Below are positions 42,216 to 51,066 of a DNA stretch of 64,000 bases, in pieces (within the stretch, counting starts at the first letter, position 1; every line of letters begins with the position of its first letter). A program made the position numbers and the translations under genes. The stretch covers positions 992,001 through 1,056,000 of the forward strand of contig NZ_CP113920.1 in NCBI RefSeq assembly GCF_029395535.1. The letters run 5' to 3'. This stretch comes from Bifidobacterium sp. ESL0732. GTDB taxonomy: Bacteria; Actinomycetota; Actinomycetes; Actinomycetales; Bifidobacteriaceae. The notes beneath the pieces were generated by a model. The model saw nothing but the letters and a program-made list of their open reading frames with translations, did no database searches and was not told the origin of the DNA.

Positions 42216-42275
42216 ATTTATGTCCTAATTATACATATATATGTCGTTGTGGAACATATATAGACATTCTACACT
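42205..42275. promoter_or_regulatory. Divergent promoters and ROK operators
   Basis: Plus strand: -35 TTGTGG (42247-42252), 17 bp, -10 TACACT (42270-42275) for the alsE-like operon. Minus strand: -10 TATAAT (42233-42228) for the repressor. A perfect palindrome ACATATATATGT (42233-42244) abuts the latter, and a degenerate copy ACATATATAGACA starts at 42254, exactly 21 bp on, inside the plus-strand promoter spacer. A half copy (ATATATGT) lies at 42205. Confidence 0.65.
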
Positions 42276-42344
42276 CGAATTAAACAGAAAAGCAATTGTG
42301 CCGGGAAATCCAAAGCTGGATTGAAAAGCATGGAAAGGACTATC

Positions 42345-43040
42345 ATGAACGCTCCTCGATTTGCAGTCTCGCTGATGTGTATGGATTTTGCCAATGTGGC
42401 TGAGCAGATAAGCGCATTGAACAAACATGCGGACTCGTTTCACCTCGATGTGATGGATGGGCATTTCGCCCCGAATCTCGCTTTGAGCCCCGATTGGATC
42501 AGTGCCATCGTTCCGTATACAAAGATTCGTACCGAAGTGCATCTGATGGCCGATGAGCCCGAGCGCTGGATTGAACCATTGGCGCATGCGGGTGTCGACA
42601 TCATCTCACCGCATGTAGAGACCATTCACAATGATGCTTTCAGAATTATGAACCGAATAAAGGAAAACGGTTGCAGAACAGGATTGGTACTCAATCCTCT
42701 GACTCCGTTCGAAGAAGTCAAGCTTCTGCTGCCTCGCGTCGATTTGCTGACGTTCATGAGTGTCGACATTGGTTTTGCCGGTCAGTCGTTCATCGATGAG
42801 GTTCTGCCGAAGATACGTCAGGCGGTTGAATTCCGCGAACGCGAAGGGCTGAACTACGAGATTCAAATCGATGGGCATTGTTTCGAGGGGACTTATAAGA
42901 AAGTTCGCGAAAGTGGTGCGGATACCTTCATCGTCGGCAATGCCGGTCTTTTCAATCTTTCCAAGGATGTGGATGAGGCTTGGTCGCTGATGCTTGATAC
43001 CTACGAGCGTGCCACTGGTGAAAAGGTGGATCGCAAATGA
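42345..43040 (+). CDS. alsE: D-allulose-6-phosphate 3-epimerase
   Basis: 231 residues of the ribulose-phosphate 3-epimerase barrel family. It follows the AlsE pattern rather than Rpe: VSLMCMDFAN, HADSFHLDVMDGHFAPNLALSP, GFAGQSFIDEVLPKI, FREREGLNYEIQIDG, and DTFIVGNAGLFN-DVDEAW. Metal ligands (His and Asp in the FHLDVMDGH and EVHLM strands) are kept. It converts allulose-6-P to fructose-6-P, the phosphoketolase substrate. ATG 42345 follows AAAGGA; the TTG at 42321 lacks a ribosome site. Confidence 0.85.
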   Translation: MNAPRFAVSLMCMDFANVAEQISALNKHADSFHLDVMDGHFAPNLALSPDWISAIVPYTKIRTEVHLMADEPERWIEPLAHAGVDIISPHVETIHNDAFRIMNRIKENGCRTGLVLNPLTPFEEVKLLLPRVDLLTFMSVDIGFAGQSFIDEVLPKIRQAVEFREREGLNYEIQIDGHCFEGTYKKVRESGADTFIVGNAGLFNLSKDVDEAWSLMLDTYERATGEKVDRK

Positions 43041-44017
43041 ACGAGGCGGAGGCGGTTGCAAAATATTGGCGGGCAATGCCCATGGGAAAAACACCCGATG
43101 GGGAAACGCCTGTGGTTTTGGGGATTGATTGTGGCGGTACTCACTTGCGAGTGGGCCTGATTGACAGTTCTGGGGAAATATTATCTGTTGAAGTTGTCGA
43201 TACCCAGAAAACGTTGGATGGCAAAGACGCGATTAAGCCTCTGGCATCGTTCCTTTCCGGTTTTCTCGATAGGAATCTCTCCCAGAGCTATCGACTGTCC
43301 GCAATATCCGCTGGTTTCCCGTCCCTGATAGATCAGAATCGTCGCAAGATCATTCAGACCACATTTATTGAAGGCCTTCAGAACGTAGACGTAGTGAAAG
43401 GATTGTCGCAGTTCAAGGTGCCTGTGTTCATTGACCGAGATGTTAATTTCTTGCTCAAATATGACAGTGTGCGATTCGAATTGCCCAAGTGCGGCGCTTG
43501 GGTCGGTTGCTATATCGGTACAGGTTTGGGCTGTGCTTTGGCATTCGATGGCAAGATCATGGTGGGCAAACATGGTGTTGCCGGAGAACTTGGGCATGTT
43601 CCCGGCGGTACGGGTATTCGTTGCGGATGCGGCAATATGGGTTGTCTTGAAAGCAAGACTGCGGGCCATGCCCTTGTCGAGATGCTTAAAGAACACTATG
43701 GCGAGGATGAACCCATCGGTGAGGTATTCGTGCGTCATGGTGATGAACCGTTCGTCGACGAATGGTTGGAATACTTGGCACGAGCTTTCGCCACGGCAAT
43801 CAATCTCTTGGATCCGCAATGTGTCCTTGTTGGGGGAGGCATCCCTCAGATGAAGGGCTTTCCGAAACAAAAATTAGAGGAAAAAATTCGTGTCATGGCC
43901 AGGAAGCCTGTACCCGCAAGCGACTTGGAATTGACCTATACCACAGTTGCCCCGATGGATGGGGTGTTAGGAGGCGCCATGGTTGCATTCGAACAACTTG
44001 CTCTAGACGGGCAATGA
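43037..44017 (+). CDS. alsK: ROK-family sugar kinase (AlsK-like)
   Basis: 326 residues. ROK motifs: LGIDCGGTHLRVGLID (ATP phosphate 1), VFIDRDVNFLL, GTGLGCALAFDGKIMVGKHGVAGELGHVP, zinc-site CGCGNMGCLE, and LLDPQCVLVGGGIPQM. The run RDVN, GKHGVAGELGH, FVRHGDEPFV and ARAFATAINLLDP parallels E. coli allose kinase AlsK. ATG overlaps the epimerase stop (ATGA), so translation is coupled. It should phosphorylate allose or allulose at O6. Confidence 0.82.
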   Translation: MNEAEAVAKYWRAMPMGKTPDGETPVVLGIDCGGTHLRVGLIDSSGEILSVEVVDTQKTLDGKDAIKPLASFLSGFLDRNLSQSYRLSAISAGFPSLIDQNRRKIIQTTFIEGLQNVDVVKGLSQFKVPVFIDRDVNFLLKYDSVRFELPKCGAWVGCYIGTGLGCALAFDGKIMVGKHGVAGELGHVPGGTGIRCGCGNMGCLESKTAGHALVEMLKEHYGEDEPIGEVFVRHGDEPFVDEWLEYLARAFATAINLLDPQCVLVGGGIPQMKGFPKQKLEEKIRVMARKPVPASDLELTYTTVAPMDGVLGGAMVAFEQLALDGQ

Positions 44018-44063
44018 AAGTTTTTGACAGTGACTAATGGTATTGACTGAAAGGGAGACAAAG

Positions 44064-45035
44064 ATGTCAAGTAAAAAAATAATCATTGATACCGATCCGG
44101 GCGTAGGAATCCCGGGAACGGATGCCGACGATCCCATCGCCCTGCTTTTTGCGCTGGCGGATAAGCGACTGGATCTTCTGGCTGTTACGAGCACGTTCGG
44201 CAATTGCCCTCCGTGGTTGACCGCGCGTGGGGCGAAAAAAGTCCTGCAGGCTGCCGGTCGAGACGATATCCCGGTGGCCCAGGGTATTCCGCTTCCTTTG
44301 GGCGGCGTCTTGCCTCAGGAATTGCAGGAAGCCTATAAGGGACCTCGTGGAAAGGTCGGTAAGATTGATCTTCCAGAACTCGAAAAAGGCTCGTCGTCAA
44401 TCGCTCCTGAACAAATCATCAAAACCGTTCATCAATATCCACATGAGGTGACGGTTGTGGCGATTGGCCCTCAGACCAATGTCGCGGCTGCTTTGCTGAT
44501 CGATCCAAGCATTGCCGATGAAATCAAAGAAATCGTTTTTATGGGCGGTGGCCTTGGTATCAACCCGACATACGGGAAAGGCAATGTCACCCCGGTTGCG
44601 GAATGCAATATCTATTTTGATCCCATTGCGGCCAATATCGTCTTTTCTTCGGGCATCCCGATGAGAATGGTCAGCCTTGACGTGACCAATCCTGAAACAG
44701 GTGTAATTCTGCGTGACGATGCCATCAAAGCTATCCCAGCGGACAAGTCGCCGGCCAACGCCTTGTTCGCCGAGATTTGCGCGACTTATATGGAAAAGCC
44801 GATGTTCGACTGGGGCGATGGCTGTGTGCTTTACGATCCGTTGGCCGTGCTTGCCGCTGCCGATCCAGAAGTAGGCACATATGAATCGATGTCGGTGAAG
44901 GTGGAAACCAAGGGGCAGTACACATTGGGTGAAACCGTGCCTGACAAGCAATCTGCTCCGAATATGCAGGTCATGACTGATGTTGATGGCGCTGCAGCCA
45001 TAGCTGAAATTGTCAAGACAATAGAAACGTTGTGA
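44064..45035 (+). CDS. Nucleoside hydrolase family protein (IUNH)
   Basis: 323 residues. The calcium-binding start is DTDPGVGIPGTDADDP (residues 9-24): the classic DTDPG-x-DDA motif is stretched by an extra few residues. Later marks: VAIGPQTNVAAAL, FMGGGL, VAECNIYFDPIAANIVF, and VLYDPLAVLAAADPE, where the catalytic His of the usual HDPLAV is Tyr. Nucleoside hydrolases cut ribonucleosides to base and ribose; those lacking the His often have other purposes. ATG 44064 follows AAAGGGAG. Placed between a sugar kinase and a sugar porter, it may release the sugar from an N-glycoside. Confidence 0.85.
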   Translation: MSSKKIIIDTDPGVGIPGTDADDPIALLFALADKRLDLLAVTSTFGNCPPWLTARGAKKVLQAAGRDDIPVAQGIPLPLGGVLPQELQEAYKGPRGKVGKIDLPELEKGSSSIAPEQIIKTVHQYPHEVTVVAIGPQTNVAAALLIDPSIADEIKEIVFMGGGLGINPTYGKGNVTPVAECNIYFDPIAANIVFSSGIPMRMVSLDVTNPETGVILRDDAIKAIPADKSPANALFAEICATYMEKPMFDWGDGCVLYDPLAVLAAADPEVGTYESMSVKVETKGQYTLGETVPDKQSAPNMQVMTDVDGAAAIAEIVKTIETL

Positions 45036-45061
45036 AAGAGAATCAAGAAAAGGAGTTCATG

Positions 45062-46459
45062 ATGAGTACATCATCAAAGCAGCCAGACACTGCTTCAAAA
45101 GGTAAAACCGGGGAGGCGACCGGCTCGGTCATATTAATCGCCTTTATCACTTCGATTGGTGGCTTCCTTTTTGGTTTTGATAATGGAAGTATCTCCAGCT
45201 CGATCGGTTTTTTGACGACCAAATTCCATCTTTCTGCAGCCGGCACAGGTTGGGTGACTTCCTGCATCACTGTAGGCTGCATTATCGGCGTGATTTTCGC
45301 AGGTCGTCTTTCCGATTTGTTCGGACGCAAGAAGGTCTTGGTCGCCGTCGCAGCACTGTTCATCATTGGTGCTACAGGTGAGGCCATTGCCCCTAATGTC
45401 GTGTTCCTCGTGGTTGCCCGTATGATGGTCGGTTTCGGCATTGGTTTGGAGACGACGGTGGCACCGTTGTATATCGGTGAGGTTTCACCTGCTCGTATTC
45501 GTGGTCGTCTGGTTTCTTTCAACCAGCTCTTCAATGTCATCGGCAATCTGGTCATCTTCTCGGTGTCCGCGGCTGTCATTAGCATGCATGCCGAAGCGTG
45601 GAATGTTCAGTACAGCTGGAGAACTATCTTCATTATCGGCATCATTCCTGCTCTCATTCTTATCGTCTGCCTTCGTTTCATTCCTGAAAGCCCGCGTTGG
45701 CTTATTCAGCAGGGACGCACTGAAGATGCTCGCAAGGCCATTGGCCGCATCTTCACCGATGAAAAGGCTGTTGACGAAGAGATGGAACGTATCAACGTCG
45801 TCATCGCTTCTGAGGAAAAACCAAAGATTTCCGAGATTTTCGCTCCCCGTATGCGTCGTCGCTTGCTCATCGTCACTGGAGTGCCTTTCTTTATGCAGCT
45901 GACAGGCATCACCGCAGTTTTCTACTATGCTCCTGAAATCTTCAAGACCGCCGGCTTCGGAAGCAACGCGGCGGTGCAGAGCACGGTTCTGGTTGGTGTC
46001 GCGATGGTAGCCGGTACGCTTCTCTCCGTATGGATCATTGATAAGGTGGGAAGGCGTCCGCTTCTTCTGTTCGGCTCCGTCGGTATGGCTATCCTTTTGG
46101 GCCTTATCGCTTGGCTCTTTACCGTGGCCCATCCGAATGGTCCTCTACTGATTGCGCTGCTTTTGGCCTATGTCATCGTCTGGAGCGTAAGCTTCGGTAC
46201 GGTCTCCTACGTTCTGCCGGGTGAGATGTATCCGACACGTATCCGTGGTCTGGGACAGTCGGCCAACACCTTCTCACAATGGATTTTCACTTTCCTTGTC
46301 GCACAGCTGTTTCCGATTCTTGTTGACAAGTATGGCTCCATGGTCACATTTGCCGGCTTGGCTGTGTTCTCCGTCCTCGCTTTCTTCTTCTGCTATGTTC
46401 TCGTGCCAGAGACCAAGCAGAAGCCGTTGGAACAACTCGAACTGGAGCTTTCCAAGTAA
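45062..46459 (+). CDS. Sugar porter (SP family, MFS)
   Basis: 465 residues, twelve helices. SP-family signatures: GFLFGFDNGSISSSIGFL, GRLSDLFGRKK, RMMVGFGIGLETTVAPLYIGEVSPARIRGRLVSFNQL, PESPRWLIQQGR, DKVGRRPLLL, and PGEMYPTRIRG with the PETK-type end (VPETKQKPLEQLE). It is a proton-linked hexose/pentose importer. ATG 45062 is six bases after AAGGAG; the frame begins with an overlapping GTG at 45032 that has no ribosome site. Last gene of the operon; a terminator follows. Confidence 0.93.
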   Translation: MSTSSKQPDTASKGKTGEATGSVILIAFITSIGGFLFGFDNGSISSSIGFLTTKFHLSAAGTGWVTSCITVGCIIGVIFAGRLSDLFGRKKVLVAVAALFIIGATGEAIAPNVVFLVVARMMVGFGIGLETTVAPLYIGEVSPARIRGRLVSFNQLFNVIGNLVIFSVSAAVISMHAEAWNVQYSWRTIFIIGIIPALILIVCLRFIPESPRWLIQQGRTEDARKAIGRIFTDEKAVDEEMERINVVIASEEKPKISEIFAPRMRRRLLIVTGVPFFMQLTGITAVFYYAPEIFKTAGFGSNAAVQSTVLVGVAMVAGTLLSVWIIDKVGRRPLLLFGSVGMAILLGLIAWLFTVAHPNGPLLIALLLAYVIVWSVSFGTVSYVLPGEMYPTRIRGLGQSANTFSQWIFTFLVAQLFPILVDKYGSMVTFAGLAVFSVLAFFFCYVLVPETKQKPLEQLELELSK

Positions 46460-46505
46460 TAATAGCGACTATCGGTATCGTAGATTTTTCCGGTATTGAT
46501 GATTC

Positions 46506-46547
46506 AGGTGTGTGCCTTTGCTGATTGCTGAGGTACACACCTTTTTA
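46506..46547 (+). terminator. Terminator of the alsE-alsK-NH-porter operon
   Basis: AGGTGTGTGCCT (46506-46517) pairs with AGGTACACACCT (46531-46542) with one mismatch, followed by TTTTT. Confidence 0.85.
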
Positions 46548-46708
46548 CACGTTTGTATATCACTAAATCGTAAAAAGGGAAGCTAGGGGTCCTGACTCTG
46601 GTTTGTGGAGGTTTTTGATTTTCAACGGCAAATGATTGTTTGCTTGTCATGATTAAGCTATCCACGCCCAAATGTAACTGATGGAATTAGTAATGTATTT
46701 TTAAATGC

Positions 46709-49537
46709 ATGATGACAACTGTGTGTGATAAAAATGAAGTCCTATGGCAGGCGGGCTGGCTCAGATTAAGGGAGCTCGCGAAACGGCTTTCGAAGGGAAT
46801 GGGTGTGGCACAGGATCCGGATTTGATTGCACGAAGCTCCGAGGAACTTGTCGGTGATTTGAACCCGCAGCAGGCCAAGGCGGTGCAGTATCGCGGGCCA
46901 GCGCTGTTGATTGGGGCAGGTGCCGGCTCTGGCAAGACGCGCGTGCTGACACGTCGAGTGGCGTGGATTCTTTCCCAATTCGGGGCCTGGCCCAGCCAGA
47001 TCTTGGCCATCACCTTCACCAACAAGGCCGCTGCCGAAATGCGCGAGCGCTTGGAAGCCTTGATTGGTCCAGTTGCCGAGCATATGTGGATTTCGACGTT
47101 CCATTCCGCTTGCGTGCGCATTTTGCGACGCGACGGCAAAACCATCGGTCTCAATTCCGGCTTCTCCATCTATGACACCGCCGACAGCCAACGGCTGATT
47201 AAGCTCATTGGTACCGGCCTCAACGTCGATCTGAAGCGTTATACGCCTCGTGCCATTCTTGGCCAGATTTCCGATTACAAGAACAAACTGGTCGGATGGA
47301 AAGAACTGCTCAATACTTACGCACCCGATTACAAGCCTGGCCAGCAAGGCTATCAGATGGGACGTGCCGACAACGCAGATGCGGTGTATGCCGTGATATA
47401 CGCGGAATACCAGTATCGCTTGGCCGCGGCGAACGCCGTGGATTTCGATGATCTGATCGTGCGCACGGTCGAGCTGCTGCACGACCACCCGGAAGTCGCG
47501 GATTGCTATCATCACAAATTCCGTTACATCTTGGTCGATGAATACCAGGACACCAACCACGCCCAGTACCAGCTGGTGCGTGAGCTTTCCGGCATCGACA
47601 GCGCCGATCGACCGGCGCTGGGCTCGATGGCAGGAAACCAGCCAACCGCAGGGCGTGAAGGCCCGGCTTGGGTGACCGTTGTCGGCGATTCGGACCAGTC
47701 CATCTACGCCTTCCGTGGCGCCGATATCAGCAATATCCAGGACTTCGAGAAGGATTTTCCGGGCGCCCTCACGATTATGCTGGAGCAGAACTACCGTTCT
47801 ACGCAGACCATCCTCGACGCGGCCAACGCCGTCATTTCCAAGAACACTGGACGCAAGCCCAAGAAACTCTGGACATCGCTCGGCAAGGGCGACCCGATTG
47901 TCGGCTATGCGGCCGACAACGCCCAGCAGGAGGGCGGTTGGATCGCCAACGAAATCGCCAACCTAAAAAGTGAGAACGGCTATCGCTATTCCGACATGGC
48001 CATCATGTATCGCGCCAACGCCCAGTCGCGCGCGCTGGAAGAGGCGCTGATCAATGCTGGCATTCCCTACCAGCTCGTCGGCGGCACGAAATTCTATGAA
48101 CGTCGCGAGGTCAAGGATGCCATCGCCTACTTGCAGGCCATTACCAATCCCGCTGATTCCGTAAACATGCGCCGCATCATGAACACGCCCAAGCGCGGCC
48201 TTGGTGCCCGAGCTGAATCGATGGTCGCGAGCTTCGCTGAGGCGCACGACATGCCGTTCTGGGGCGGCATCGAACAGATGGACGAGATTCCCGATCTGCC
48301 TACGCGCACGCGCACCAAGCTCGGCGAATTCCAGGATCTGATGCGAGGACTGATGCAGTTTGCCTCAGATCATAATTCCAAGCCTTCCGAGATCGTCGCC
48401 GAAGTGCTCAACCAGTCCAAGCTGCTCGAAGAGCTGCAACGTTCCACCGATCCGCAGGACGAGTCGCGCGTCGAGAACCTTTCGCAGCTGCAGTCCGTGG
48501 CAGCCGAGTTCGAGCAGAAGACGCCCGATGCCACGCTGTCCGGGTTCCTTGAGACCACGGCGTTGGTCGCCGATTCCGATCAGCTTCCCGGCGAAGGGGA
48601 GGACAGCGGCAAAGTCACGCTGATGACGCTGCACACCGCCAAGGGCCTGGAGTATCCGGTCGTCTTTTTGACCGGCATGGAACAAGGCACGTTCCCGCAT
48701 TCGCGCTCGCTGGAGGACGAGCAGGAGCTTTCGGAAGAGCGTCGTCTGGCTTATGTCGGCATCACCCGCGCCAAGCAACGGCTCTACGTCACCCGCGCGG
48801 CCGTGCGCTCGCAGTGGGGCCAGGCCAACGACATGATGCCCAGCCAGTTCCTCGACGAGATTCCCGACGAGCTAATCGAATGGAAACGCCGCGAGGCCGG
48901 TGTGGAACGCATGCGTTCCAGCTGGAGTTCAGGCGGTGACGGAGATTTCGATGACGAGTTCGGCGGCTGGGAGGATGACGACGGTTTCTCGTCTGGCTCT
49001 ACGTTCGGTGGTTCCGGTTCCTCGTCGTATGGCGGTTCGCGCGGTTCCAGGCGTTCCGGCTACGGTTCGTCGTACAGTTCCCGTTCAGGCTATGGTTCCC
49101 ACTCGTCCGGCGGTTCGTCGTATGGCTCGCGTTCTCGTTCGCACTCGCTCTACGGCGCGGGTTCGGACTATCGGAGCTCCTCGTCGCGTTCCGGTTACGG
49201 TTCCCGTTCTTCAGGCGGCTCGTCGTATGGCTCTCATTCCGACTATGGCTCGTCCTCGTACTCTTTGGGCTCGCGCACTCGCGGTGGCAAAGTGACCACT
49301 CGCCGTACTACGCCTAAATCAGCCTCGCGCTCGGTGCCGGCCTCGTCGCTCAAAAAAGACAACAAGCTGAGCATCGCCGACTTCTCGATCGGCGATAAGA
49401 TTACTCACGACCAATACGGCTTAGGCACCGTCGTCGACACGCAGGACAAGGGCCGCAACTCCATCATCACGGTCGATTTCGGCTCCGACGGTGTCAAGCG
49501 CCTGATGCTCCGTGTCGCCCCGATCGAGAAATTGTGA
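46709..49537 (+). CDS. pcrA: ATP-dependent DNA helicase, UvrD/PcrA type, with low-complexity C-terminal linker
   Basis: 942 residues, a 3'-5' superfamily 1 helicase for repair and replication restart. Motifs: NPQQAKAV (Q), GAGAGSGKTRVLTRRVAW (I), TFTNKAAAEMRERL (Ia), VDEYQDTNHAQY (II), GDSDQSIYAFRGAD (III), EQNYRST (IV), TLMTLHTAKGLEYPVVFLTGMEQGTFPH (V) and EERRLAYVGITRAK (VI). Residues about 740-860 are an acidic stretch then Ser/Gly/Tyr/Arg repeats; a Tudor-like RNA polymerase-binding domain follows (about 885-942). The start is uncertain: ATG 46709 has no ribosome site, whereas AAGGGA stands six bases before a GTG at 46805. Confidence 0.95.
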   Translation: MMTTVCDKNEVLWQAGWLRLRELAKRLSKGMGVAQDPDLIARSSEELVGDLNPQQAKAVQYRGPALLIGAGAGSGKTRVLTRRVAWILSQFGAWPSQILAITFTNKAAAEMRERLEALIGPVAEHMWISTFHSACVRILRRDGKTIGLNSGFSIYDTADSQRLIKLIGTGLNVDLKRYTPRAILGQISDYKNKLVGWKELLNTYAPDYKPGQQGYQMGRADNADAVYAVIYAEYQYRLAAANAVDFDDLIVRTVELLHDHPEVADCYHHKFRYILVDEYQDTNHAQYQLVRELSGIDSADRPALGSMAGNQPTAGREGPAWVTVVGDSDQSIYAFRGADISNIQDFEKDFPGALTIMLEQNYRSTQTILDAANAVISKNTGRKPKKLWTSLGKGDPIVGYAADNAQQEGGWIANEIANLKSENGYRYSDMAIMYRANAQSRALEEALINAGIPYQLVGGTKFYERREVKDAIAYLQAITNPADSVNMRRIMNTPKRGLGARAESMVASFAEAHDMPFWGGIEQMDEIPDLPTRTRTKLGEFQDLMRGLMQFASDHNSKPSEIVAEVLNQSKLLEELQRSTDPQDESRVENLSQLQSVAAEFEQKTPDATLSGFLETTALVADSDQLPGEGEDSGKVTLMTLHTAKGLEYPVVFLTGMEQGTFPHSRSLEDEQELSEERRLAYVGITRAKQRLYVTRAAVRSQWGQANDMMPSQFLDEIPDELIEWKRREAGVERMRSSWSSGGDGDFDDEFGGWEDDDGFSSGSTFGGSGSSSYGGSRGSRRSGYGSSYSSRSGYGSHSSGGSSYGSRSRSHSLYGAGSDYRSSSSRSGYGSRSSGGSSYGSHSDYGSSSYSLGSRTRGGKVTTRRTTPKSASRSVPASSLKKDNKLSIADFSIGDKITHDQYGLGTVVDTQDKGRNSIITVDFGSDGVKRLMLRVAPIEKL

Positions 49538-49573
49538 GTTCCGTCCGTACCCTGCGGGTAAAATAAGAGTTTG

Positions 49574-49757
49574 TGTCTGCCATAAGGCGGACATTATCTG
49601 GAGTCTTAGCCCATCAGTGGGTCGGCGGTATGCTCGGCAAAACGGGGATATCGTTGGCGCTTGGCGCCTTGAAGCACTGGAGAGGCCCGACTCAGCGCGT
49701 TCTTGAAAAAGAATCGCGTTCCGTTCAGATAACGACAGAATACAAAGGAACAACAGA
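49574..49757 (+). promoter_or_regulatory. Structured leader of rpsD
   Basis: The 220-bp gap before rpsD holds several hairpins in series: TGTCTGCC/GGCGGACA (49574-49593), CCCA/TGGG near 49610, and a GGCGC-rich self-complementary stretch near 49655-49670. Ribosomal protein S4 represses its own mRNA in other bacteria; a similar control here is possible but the known structures are not clearly matched. Confidence 0.35.
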
Positions 49758-50384
49758 ATGACTAACATTCAGCGTTCTCGCCGTCAGGTGCGCCTTTCGC
49801 GTGCCCTCGGCATCGCACTGACCCCTAAGGCTCAGCGCATCTTTGAGAAGCGTCCGTACGCTCCTGGTGAGCATGGCCGCACGCGTCGCCGCACTGAATC
49901 CGATTACGCGGTTCGTCTGCGCGAGAAGCAGCGTCTGCGCGCCCAGTACGGCGTCTCCGAGAAGCAGCTTCGTGCAGCTTATGAAAAGGGCACCCATACC
50001 AAGGGCCAGACCGGTGATGCAATGCTCGTCGATCTCGAGACCCGTCTCGACGCTCTGGTGCTCCGCGCAGGCTTCGCCCGCACGACCGCCCAGGCACGTC
50101 AGTATGTCGTGCACCGTCACATCATGGTCGACGGCAACGTGGTGGACCGTCCGTCCTACCGCGTCAAGCCCGGCCAGACCATCCAGGTCAAGCCGAAGAG
50201 CCAGACCATGGTTCCCTTCCAGATTGCCGCTGAAGGCGTGCACCGCGATGTGCTGCCTGCAGTCCCCGGATACCTGGACGTCAACCTCGCCTCTCTCAAG
50301 GCGACTCTCACCCGCAAGCCGGAGACCAAAGAGATCCCGGTCGAGGTCAACATTCAGTACGTCGTCGAGTTCTACGCTCGCTGA
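49758..50384 (+). CDS. rpsD: 30S ribosomal protein S4
   Basis: 208 residues. S4 N-terminal domain (RRQVRLSRALGIALTPKAQRIFEKRPYAPGEHG, then YAVRLREKQRLRAQYGVSEKQLR) and the S4 RNA-binding domain (ETRLDALVLRAGFARTTAQARQYVVHRHIMVDGNVVDRPSYRVKPGQTI). No zinc-binding cysteines, so the C-minus form. ATG with AAAGGAA upstream. It binds 16S rRNA and nucleates assembly of the small subunit. Confidence 0.98.
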   Translation: MTNIQRSRRQVRLSRALGIALTPKAQRIFEKRPYAPGEHGRTRRRTESDYAVRLREKQRLRAQYGVSEKQLRAAYEKGTHTKGQTGDAMLVDLETRLDALVLRAGFARTTAQARQYVVHRHIMVDGNVVDRPSYRVKPGQTIQVKPKSQTMVPFQIAAEGVHRDVLPAVPGYLDVNLASLKATLTRKPETKEIPVEVNIQYVVEFYAR

Positions 50385-50417
50385 TTTCTGAATCCCATTC
50401 CTTTAAAGGACATACCG

Positions 50418-50454
50418 CAAGGGCCCGGTGAGTTTCAAGCTCACAGGGCCCTTG
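50418..50454. terminator. Stem-loop between convergent rpsD and holin-like gene
   Basis: CAAGGGCCC (50418-50426) pairs with GGGCCCTTG (50446-50454), with an inner GTGAG/CTCAC pairing. There is no long T-run on either strand, but the position fits shared termination. Confidence 0.7.
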
Positions 50455-50473
50455 GCGTTGTCGGAATAGTTGG

Positions 50474-50863
50474 TCACTCGCCGATAACGGCATCGACGAT
50501 GGCGGAGACGATCGACATGATGATGGTGCCGATTATCGAGGCGAAGAAGCCCGAAATATAAACGCCTACGCCAAATAGCGACACCGCCAGCCACGAAGCC
50601 AACCGCATGCATAGCCAGTTGACGACCAAGAGCAGGATGATCGAGATCAACCCCAGCGACATGATCGAAAGCGGAAGAGCGAAAACCTGCGTGACTACGT
50701 TGAGAATCGGCCGGATGACGGCATTGACCAGTGCCAGGAACAGCGCGAATACGGCAATGCCTAGAATCGGGGGAGTACCGATTGGCTGCATACTCGGGAT
50801 GAGCAGCACCATCGTGGCAGCGGCAATGGTCAGGATGATCCAGCGGGTGAAGAATCGTGTCAT
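50474..50863 (-). CDS. Four-helix membrane protein, 'phage holin' family 4 (DUF360/YvlD-like)
   Basis: 129 residues, four hydrophobic helices. The NAVIRPILNVVTQVFALPLSIMSLGLISIILLLVVNWL core is that of the chromosomal PF04020 family. Despite its name it is common in non-phage settings, and no phage genes are near; in some Gram-positives relatives belong to envelope-stress responses. A CATACT -10-like box ends seven bases before the ATG, suggesting a leaderless mRNA. Confidence 0.82.
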   Translation of the reverse strand: MTRFFTRWIILTIAAATMVLLIPSMQPIGTPPILGIAVFALFLALVNAVIRPILNVVTQVFALPLSIMSLGLISIILLLVVNWLCMRLASWLAVSLFGVGVYISGFFASIIGTIIMSIVSAIVDAVIGE

Positions 50864-50978
50864 GGAACCAGTATGGCAAACAAAGAAGGTTTATTGACCG
50901 TTGTTTTCAGAACATTTTCAAGCGCTTCGCCGTTGGTTGAATAGATATTGAATGCCAGAAATGAAGCTGGAATAAAAA

Positions 50979-51045
50979 CGGCCTACCGAATCGACGTTCT
51001 GATATTTGGTATCAATATGAACGGTTATTTGGCAGGCCGATTTTG
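50979..51045 (-). terminator. Terminator of the ABC transporter operon
   Basis: ACGGCCTACC (50978-50987 region) pairs with GGCAGGCCG (51031-51039) with one mismatch; on the minus strand the stem is followed by TTTTATTCC. Confidence 0.6.
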
Positions 51046-51066
51046 TTCGAAGCTGGATTTTGCTGT

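Noticed and set aside
50474-50863. Prophage remnant suggested by the holin-like protein
   Set aside because: The PF04020 family is common on chromosomes and no other phage gene is near.
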